From NCBI GenBank assembly GCA_018105865.1, contig CM030841.1, positions 12,443,182 to 12,507,181 on the forward strand: a stretch of 64,000 nt of DNA, read 5' to 3'. Below the pieces are notes generated by a model. That model made no database searches. It worked only from the letters and a program-made list of their open reading frames with translations, and was not told where the DNA came from. Both the position numbers and the translations under genes were made by a program. Position 1 is the stretch's first letter. Each line of letters begins with the position of its first letter. The DNA is from Metaphire vulgaris (taxonomy: Eukaryota; Annelida; Clitellata; Crassiclitellata; Megascolecidae). This document shows positions 51,676 through 61,400 of this stretch, piece after piece.

Positions 51676-53376
51676 AAGAAGAAGAAGAAGAAGAAGAAGA
51701 CTGGATCACATGGTGACGAGAAATGATAAAGATCCATCTGTTATATATATATACAGTAGAACTTCGTTATAGGCTAACGGACTTAGCGGGTCTGTAAAAT
51801 TTAGTACGTCGTTATATGATATCCGAAGTAAGTTATATCCAATAACACCCAATACGGTATACAGTGTGCATCACACGGGACAATGAGTACAACCAGGGTT
51901 TAATCTAGGCCGTTTCCGGAGGGGGAAAATTGCCTTTTTCCCCGGAAATTTCAAATTCCCCCCTCCCCCGGAAATTTTAGCATACATCAACTGAAATAAG
52001 AGCTCCCTAGCTGACTTCCCCCGGCTTTTTCAGTTTCCCCCGGCTTGTCAGTTTTCCCCCGGAGTCCAGGAGTCTAGATTAAACACTGAGTACAACACCA
52101 AACTTTAGTGAATTAATATTAATGGAATCTTAATGAACCTCAGATGCTTTGCTCAGGTTTGCTATTGAATAGAGACACTCTGGGGAACTGGGGACCCACG
52201 ACTGACACTGAACATCGCCGCCTCTTAATTAAATCGTCTTAGAATCATGCTTTATATATATATTATATGCCTATACTGAAGTGTACTAAGTTAGGCATAC
52301 TAAGTACTCGCGCATGGGCATGCATATAAGGTCGACTCGCATGCCATGATCATGTCAGTACAACGACTACAGTAACGTTTATGTAGTGTAATGTAATGCA
52401 ACGTAGCGTTTATATAGCGTTTCTTATATTTCTACTCAGAGGCGTAGATAAGTGACCAGATGCAGTGGCGTAGCCAGGATTTCCGGAAGGGGGTTTGAAA
52501 AAATTTCGTCAATAGCCGCCAAGGGGGTGTTTTCACCCAAAAAATTGCCAAAAATCGCCTCAAAAGATAAAAATTGCATGGGAATACATTAAAACAATTT
52601 TTTCGCCGTCCAAGGGGGATTTTAACCCCCAACACCCCCCGTGGCTACGCCACTGACCAGATGCACACACAAACACACGCACTTCAGATAAGCGGACAAA
52701 CACGGGGTCAGACGACCACACAGAGAAACACGCAGACGGAGGAGATATCCTGTAGAAGGAGAAGTAAAGAGAAAAGCAGACGCACGTTAGGCCTACATGC
52801 AGGCGCATATACTGTATAACAGGATGAAGTCCCTGCCTGAGCGCCGTCGTGCTGGACTTGCGTCGACAGTAGACCTCCATTTTGCTGATTACAAGATCGG
52901 CGATGAGGCGATAGTCATCCGCCTGAGGTCCTCCGAGCAACGTCATCGACGAATCGTTGACCTGAGTCGATCAACAGAACGCGCTTCAAACTACGACGAC
53001 GACGACGACGACGACGACGCGGAGATGATGTCCAATGTAATAAAGCTATAGACACGCTATAGAATAGATGGTTGGCACGTTATGCTGTTCATGGATACTG
53101 AGCGGACGGAGTATGCGAAAATGCTGCTTTTGGAACTAGCTTTCGCTCGCTTTCTCTCTCTTTCGCTCTCTCTCTCTCTCACTTTCTCTTTTTCTCTCAC
53201 TCTCTCTTTTTCTCTCACTCTCTACCTCTCTATCTCTCTTACTATCGCTCTCTCTCCCTCTCTCTCTCTCTCTCTTTCTTTCTTTCACCCCCTCTCTTTT
53301 TCTCTCATTCAATGTCTCTCTCTCTTTCTCTCACTCTTTCTCTCTCACTCTTTCTCTCTCTCACACTCTCTCTCTC

Positions 53377-53419
<43 letters not shown>

Positions 53420-55362
53420 GCACGCATGCACGCACGCACACACACATTGCCGTTTTCTCTTGGTTAGATGGTCGTTTTTTGAAGCACTCATTAATTCGAT
53501 TATTACTTAGTTCATTCAGGCCATTTTTTCTGTTCAAGATTAGGCCTACGTTACAGTATATTGTCTGATGCAACGCATTTAAAGCGGTGCAAATCACACA
53601 GTAAAATATGCGCATTGAACGTATCTTAACATCGTATAATATAAAATATACAATACGTATACGGTCATATCTTGACTTTTAAAGTATAACACGAGGTCTC
53701 AAGAATGAAACTTGGAGTAAAAACAACACTTCTATGCGCGATTGATGTGAATTCTAATACAGCGATGTATCAATCAATCAGTCAGTCAGTCAGTCAATCA
53801 ATCAGTCGATCAATCAGTCAGTCAATCAATCGATCGATCGATCAATCAATCAAGCAGTGGTATTCCAAATTCATCTTCATGCATAAGATTGGATCAGTGC
53901 CAGAGATAACAACCAAAGCAGGAAACAGTATAGAAGAGATCGTGAAGGTGAATTCCATTGAAAAAGTGGAATTTTAAGTGGATTACGAAAACAGTCTATC
54001 AATTGGAAGGCCTATCAGACGGAGATGAGATCGTTCCAGATTTATTTGCGGGCCGGTAACAGAAAATGACAGAGTAATAAATTTACAATAAATAAATATA
54101 ATAAGATCCCGCGAATTTCAGTAGCGCTTTTAAAAGCAGGCATCGTAGAAGCAGGCACCGTAGTAGCTGTTTATTGCTAAGCGCCTCGTCTACCGCTGGG
54201 ATAGCTGCTGTACAGCCGAAGTGTAACGCCTGACACTTCGCATGCCAATTTACTGTAAGAACCTTGTTCAAAAGTGTGTTTTGTTTACGATAAAAGGTTT
54301 CAAACTACCTCGATGATGTATTCCTGTCCGTCTTTGCCTTGGATCGCTTGTACAGCCAACATCTCAAGACCTCCAAAAAGCTGACTGCATTCGTCGGCCC
54401 ACAACTTATATCTACAGCGAGAAACTCTCAATCTGCAGGACGTGAATATAGATACATAATGTATAAACTGTCCATTGCAATGGGCCTACGTTCGCGCCAG
54501 GCAGCGGCATAGCGTCGACTGGCGCCGGTCGGGGGCGGAAGTTTGGAAAAATTTCTAAAAATTCTATTCGGCGCCTGAACAAATTTGACGAGCAAAAAAA
54601 GGGTGCGGGGGTCGTCGGCTCTCAGTGCTAGATTGCCTCGTCCATAAATTCTTTGCATTTCTATGTTTTGGGCTGTCCATTAATTATGTCAACAATTTTT
54701 GGGCAATTTTTGACCCCCAAGCTTGTCAACAACTGTCAACTTTCAGTGACCCCCTATAATTACGTCAAAAACTTTTGACCCCCCTCCAAGATCAATGACA
54801 GGTCCCAATAACAATGTTATTATTTTTGCGATGATGACCATTTTCCCCCTTTGTTGCTCATAGAGTGTCAAAATGTGGTGGTGATGACCTTTTTTGCCAT
54901 GCTTTTTCCATTATAATATGTAGTATTCCATGAAATTTCCTATTTTTGACTATTTGTAAAAAGTGAAATTGTTTACGTCAACTTCTCTTGACCCCCTCCC
55001 TCTGTCGACAACTGTCAACTTTTTCACACACACACACACACCTAAATTGTTGACGTCATTAATGGACAGCCCTTTGATATTTGCCAACTCCACGGGAGGC
55101 AATTTCTCTTTCTTCTGCTTGTAATTTTGTCCGCACCTGAAAAATTGTTTACCCCTCAAAATGCGGCCCTAGGAACGTACCGCCCCTCTTCCTACGCCAC
55201 TGGTGCGAAGATGGTTACTGGATTTTGCTTTTTTAAAATTAGACCATCGAACTCAATACCGGTTCTTCTAGGCATCGTTCAGGAGTGTACGAGGGCCATG
55301 CAGTGGTATGGGAAGTTTTCAGAGTCCCTCAATGGTAAATAAACTGTACGGACTCTTAATCC

Positions 55363-55417
<55 letters not shown>

Positions 55418-58400
55418 CCACATAAATTTGTCCGGGAGCAAAACACAATGGTCACGATTAATATTTTTGCAAGGTTTTCAAAATTTGGCAATTTTAAAAG
55501 ATTGTCAGAATTCCAGGTAAAATCCACCAAACAATATCAGACACTAGTGTACTTTAATTAAGTAGTATTTTAGTGTGAAAATATTGGCTAAAGGTCAAAA
55601 TATAGTTAGTTACAAAAATTGATTTCCATTTTCCGGGTGGGGAGAGGGCAAGTGCCCCCTCTTGCCCCACTGTATGGGCGCCCATGCATATTGGGCCTAT
55701 ACTGTTTTAGTAACTTGTCTTAATACTTTGTGTAATAAAATACGCCAAAATTGGACTGCGCTTAAATTAATAATAAAGGCCTAATTAATCAATTTCGGCA
55801 GAAATGCTGCAGCTGACTGATGTTCCTCTGAGGTCAATACTCGAACCTCTTTTGTAGCCCAGTACGACACATTGGCTGCTAGTTATATCCAGTGGCGGTT
55901 CCACCATGTTGATGTCTGGGGATGCATCCCCCACCGGGGAGGATCCGGATGACCTTTTTTTGCTTGTCAACCTATTTGCCGGTGAGTTTTTAAAACAATC
56001 TAGTGAAAAATACTGCACATGACCTTCTTTTTCTTGCTTGTCGGCCTTTTTGGCAAGGTTTCATAACATTTAGTGCGCAAAACACTGCTAACAATGATCT
56101 TTTTCTCTTTTTCTTGTTTTTCTTCTTCACTTTGCAGCCCCCCACCAACTTCCAATAAATGTGTTTCACCCCCGCACCAAGAATTCCTGGAACCGTTACT
56201 GTCGTTTTCTCGTGAACAGATTTCATAAAACGTTGTCAATCTGTTTACCTGGAGTCTTTTGCATACCTGTCTGTCATGGGAATCTGGTCCAACATTGCAG
56301 ACCCGGTGTTTGCCTTCCAGTTTCCAGACAGAGACTTGCGCCTGCCAACAGCAGAAAGCAAAGACCTGCAATCACCACGCGAATGACACTGATAGGCGCC
56401 GCGGGCAGACTGCGTGCATCGAGCCGTACATAGCGATAGGAACGTACCGTCTCCACGCATGTCTCCGTGCAACGTAAATCATCCGCAGCGAATAGGATAG
56501 GACGTAAAAAAAACGGCTAATGTGGATATCGGCGGATGAATAATATAGTCAGTGATCAAAAGGATTACAGTGGCGTGATAAGCCTTTGATGAAAATCAAT
56601 AATATCTGGCTTTAGTTTCTTCCAAATAAAATTTCCTGAAAGAAAGATTAATTAGTCTATGACGACGACGACGACGACGACGATTTCGACGACTAAGCAT
56701 TCTTATTTGGCATCGACAAGACGACCACAACGACGACAAGATGATGATAATGATGACAACGTTGACGACGACGACGACGATCGTGATGCATAGGTTCAAA
56801 GCGCGCGCGATAACTGAAGGCTATTATCAAGGTTAGCTCCTTCTCTAGCCTCTCATTAATTTTAACGTCTTTTCTTCTGTTCAGTGGGCACCCCCCCCCC
56901 CCATTCACTGCTGAGTCGACTAGATGGGCGCCTGGGACAGAAACGACTGAAATCCTTTGCCCAGTTCAGAACCTAGGACGACGTTACACAGCAGTGGCGT
57001 AGCCAGGATTCCAGAATAGGGAGGGGGGCACTTTGACATTTCTCGGCGCAAAAGTCTTGAAGAGCAAAAAACAGGTCGTCGTCTCAAACGCTTTAAAGTC
57101 TGCTGTCTGGTCCGTTTTCCTCGATCTAATACTACCCCTACTCACCTCCGCCCCAACTACTCACCGGTTTTGGACGAATCTCACCACCGGTCCTGACCCG
57201 AATAGGGAAGCCCCCCTGTGTTCCTCCGTGGCTACGCCAATGTCACGAGAGCCCAGTTCGCTAACCTCCGGACCAGCATCTATCGAGAGCCCGGTTAACG
57301 TGAATTCTTCATGTACAAATGGCAGACTGGTAACACAGGCACGCTGAAGGTCGCGGGTTCAAGATCCGTAAGAGGTCTGAGATCGACTCAGCCTTCTTTC
57401 ACCAGAAGGCGACGGCAAATGAGTAGCGGATTAATCCGCGAAGTAAACAGGCGCATTACATGAGAACACTGCATGCCCCGTATCATGTAACTCGCACTAG
57501 TCGCCTAACCGAGGGTCCTGAAACGGAGATCAGCGCCGCCCTAAGAGCCCATTTAGTACTCTGCTTGTACTTACGTAAACGCTTTGTAGTTGCCTCCAAT
57601 TTTTTGGACGTAGATGTCGCACTGAGAATCGACCAACAGTTCAGTGGTCGAGTAACTATTGGCAACGGCTGCTACGCTGGCGATGTCTTGGAAACCATAG
57701 TGATTTTCAACTTTCACCTGGTTACCGATACAACCACTATACAACAGCGGACTGTTTCCTGGATATTATTGGATTTACTACAGTTTCTGTAGAAATTGTG
57801 AAAATAATTGTAAAAAAAAACTCGAAGGTAAGGAGTTCGGACATTTTGAACGATAAGAACCAAACATTTATTGGTTCCGTGACCTTTCACTCACCTTTCC
57901 TGACCCCGAATGACCGTGTCCGATTTTAACGACGATCGGAAACTTTGGTGTAACCAGCTGCAAACGAAAACAAACAGAAAAATGTCTTGTTTCAACATTC
58001 GGCGTAATATCGTTTACTTTTGGTCTTTTCATATTAGCACGAACTAATGCCGAGAGATTACAGGCATCGCAATTTTTGAATTGGATTAGGAATAGGGTAT
58101 AGGAATAGGAATAGGGTATAGGAATAGAAAATAGGAATAGGAAATAAGAATAGGAATAAGAAATAGAAATAGGAAATAGGCATAGGAAATATGAATAGGA
58201 AATAGTAATATTAATAGAAAAACGAAATAGGAATAGGAATAGGAAATATGCATAGAAAATAGCATAGTGAAATAGCAATCGGAATAGAAAATATGATTAG
58301 GCATATTAACCCATTAGCGTCCAATGATTCCATTTGGAAACAACACTAAATAGGTGTACTCTGCTTTTATTGTTTCCCGCCAATCACTGAATTATAAATA

Positions 58401-61400
58401 TTGAATATAATTAGTGGGTAACTAATGGGTTAACTATAGGAGCAGGAACTAGGAATAGAAATAGGAAACGAGTGAACATCGGTATAGTTTAAATCGATTT
58501 CTCTCACCATTTCTTTGTAATTGGGATAATATGATTGTTCGATCAGCGGGAATTTCTCTTTGCCCAGTCGTTTCTCGATTTGAATCAGATGCGCGAACTG
58601 AAACAGAACATATCGACTACAAACGCTCGAATGTCGTCGTCGTCGTCGTCGTCGTCGTCTGAGCAGAAGTAGTCCTTACGCGTCCATTTCGAGACTCTCC
58701 GGAACTATACTTCTGTCCAGAAAGTTCGGGTTAGGCTTATACCGTGGAGTGATAACGCGAGAATGATTCCAAAAGGTATCTTCAGAATGGTGTCTTTTAA
58801 GGGTTTGGGCATATATCACCAGTATATATATACATTATAGCTATATATATATACTATATATATATATATATATATATACTATACAGTATATATATACACA
58901 GCCTACGCTTTTGCTGCCCAATTTTATGGATATAGCGCTGGGTTTTGTTGGCTGGGTGGGTCTAATATCTACAGTATATAGAGAAAAAGTAACGTTACGA
59001 TGAATTTAAGTGTAAATATACAGTATAATCAGAAAATAGCAGTGAAAAGAATTAATAATCAATATACAGCCTCAGGTCCTATAGAAATAATACATAGATG
59101 ATAATTAGAGAAACAAAGAAACAAGTATTCTGTATATGGCGCAAAACGTTAAGGAAAGGGGAGCAATATTAGGATAGTGAGTTTGCACCTTTTTCGCGGT
59201 TTAGAATCTAAACAGAGGTACAGATTTAGCTGCAACGCAATATTAATATATTTTAACCCTACTTTTGGTGGGTCTACTCTTTGCTTTGTTATGTTGCTTT
59301 GTACTTTTGTATATTGTAGTTATCCACGGGACCAATTTGGGGGCTGAATTTCAGATGGTGTCAACTTTACACAATGTTAATGTAACCCTACTTTCAGGGT
59401 AAATTTACTCCAAAATTTGGGGTTACCCCCACCCATGGTGTCAACTTTACACCTGGTTCGTTTTTTTGAAAACACAGGTTCTCTGTGTACCACCAAGTCT
59501 TTTGCAACTTTTTTCTCTGTGCAGGATCAGACTACCCTCACCCTACCCCACCCCAATAAAAAATTTTTCTGTGCCGATTTGCTTGGGTGACTGAGATGGG
59601 TGGATCCGGACCCGCGGCCTCCCCCCAGCGCCGCCCCTGGATCTATAGTTACTCAGTTCTGCCCGCCAATCACTGAATTATAAATATTGAATATAATTAG
59701 TGTATGCAAATGCCAAGTATAGGCCTATAGGGCCTATACAGAATATGAAATAATAAATAAATAATAGTCTAGACAACGATTGGGCTCGACTGAATATTAT
59801 ATCTAAGCCAACAATTTGATTAATGTGGTAATCGAGATTTTTCAACGCACCGAATAGAGCTTCAGAATTAAGCATCTTCTATATTATTATTATATACTTA
59901 ACTATATTAATTGGACTTTTAAGCGAGTACAGTTTCATTGATCGTTTTTGCTTCATATAATTTACGTCAATGCACTGGTCGTCAGTTATGTAAGACGGCG
60001 TGTCCATTTACCACCCACGGCTTGTCGAGGAAGTTGTAGATCGATTGAAGTGAATTGATGCTCGGAATCGCTCCGTACTGCAGACCGAGGATTATGTTTC
60101 TCCAGTTTTCCGTGGCGTCCCTCACGTGCTGTCGTACCAGCACGAAATCCGGCTGGAAAGATCTGGAAGCAACTATTCCACCATTAACACATTCCTTTGC
60201 ACAGAATTCTCAAATTTAATTATGTCTCATCTGAGGAAAGGCCTATATATATATATATATATATATAATATTATATATATATATATTTCATATTTCCCTA
60301 CAATCCGGGGGAGAGAAGGATGCTTTCTGTTCCAAAGAATATCCGTCACGATTCAGCGTTTCAACGCCATCGCATTCCCGGAACATTTCCAAATCTGCAA
60401 CCGGACGAGAGCTATACATACATCCGGACAATTTTTTTATCATAAGTCCTCGGGAATGAAGTACCGAGGGCATAAAAAAATAAAAAAAAATAAAAATAAA
60501 AATAAAAAAAATATATATATATATATATATATACATGCATAACATAATGCACCTACAATAATAATAATAATAATAATAAATAATAATAATAATAATAAAA
60601 TTAAATTGACTCCAGGAAACGGTTTACAAGAATGTCGAGAACTTGAACATACATTCCAGTCACTTCACGATAGAAATCGGTCGTCAACAAAATATTTCCA
60701 TCCAAGCGTTCCATTGGAATTATGATTAATAATAATAATTAATAGTTTTGAATATGAATTTTTTGGTTCATAGGCGTAAAATTCTATTAGTTTCGACCAC
60801 TCCCCACTTTTTGAAAGGTTACCATATAGGGAAGGTGGATTGGCTCCGCACTTTTCATCCACGTTTACGCCAAGGTTATGTTCAGAGTTTATCAATCATT
60901 ATATTCCCATGGCTTATATCTCTGTAGTGTTTTACTAAGATCCATGCATTTATAACTTTAAAAGCGACATCTAGCCTATATGCGTCGTATCCGTCGTTAA
61001 TCCCCGGTTCTTTGGGAATATCCATGATATTACTGGGCATCGTTTTTTAACGCCAGTATTTTTGGACAGTTCTTTATAGGCATTGTCCGGTGGGTCGGGG
61101 GTGGGGTGGCAGGGGAGGATGGGGTGAGTTATAGTGCCGTTTATTACCTGACGTCCAGCTTGGCGTCGCTCCTGATGCAACGGATTTCGACTGTCACTCC
61201 GCTATGACTGAAGGCGGACAGGTTGATCTCCGAGAACTGTGCCTGTAAGGGGAGGAGGAGGACAGAGTTAAATCGAGTTCGCTACGGAGCATCGCTGTCT
61301 CTAAGTCCGTCCGTCTGTCTGTCTGCCTGTCTGTTTGTCCGTGCCTATTTCTGTATCGATCTGCGAGGATTTGACTAATTGGAATCGATATCGTACGATG

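Noticed and set aside
57033..57347. 104-codon plus-strand frame in synapsin intron 7
   Set aside because: Most of it reads through the MITE at 56992-57242; not a gene.
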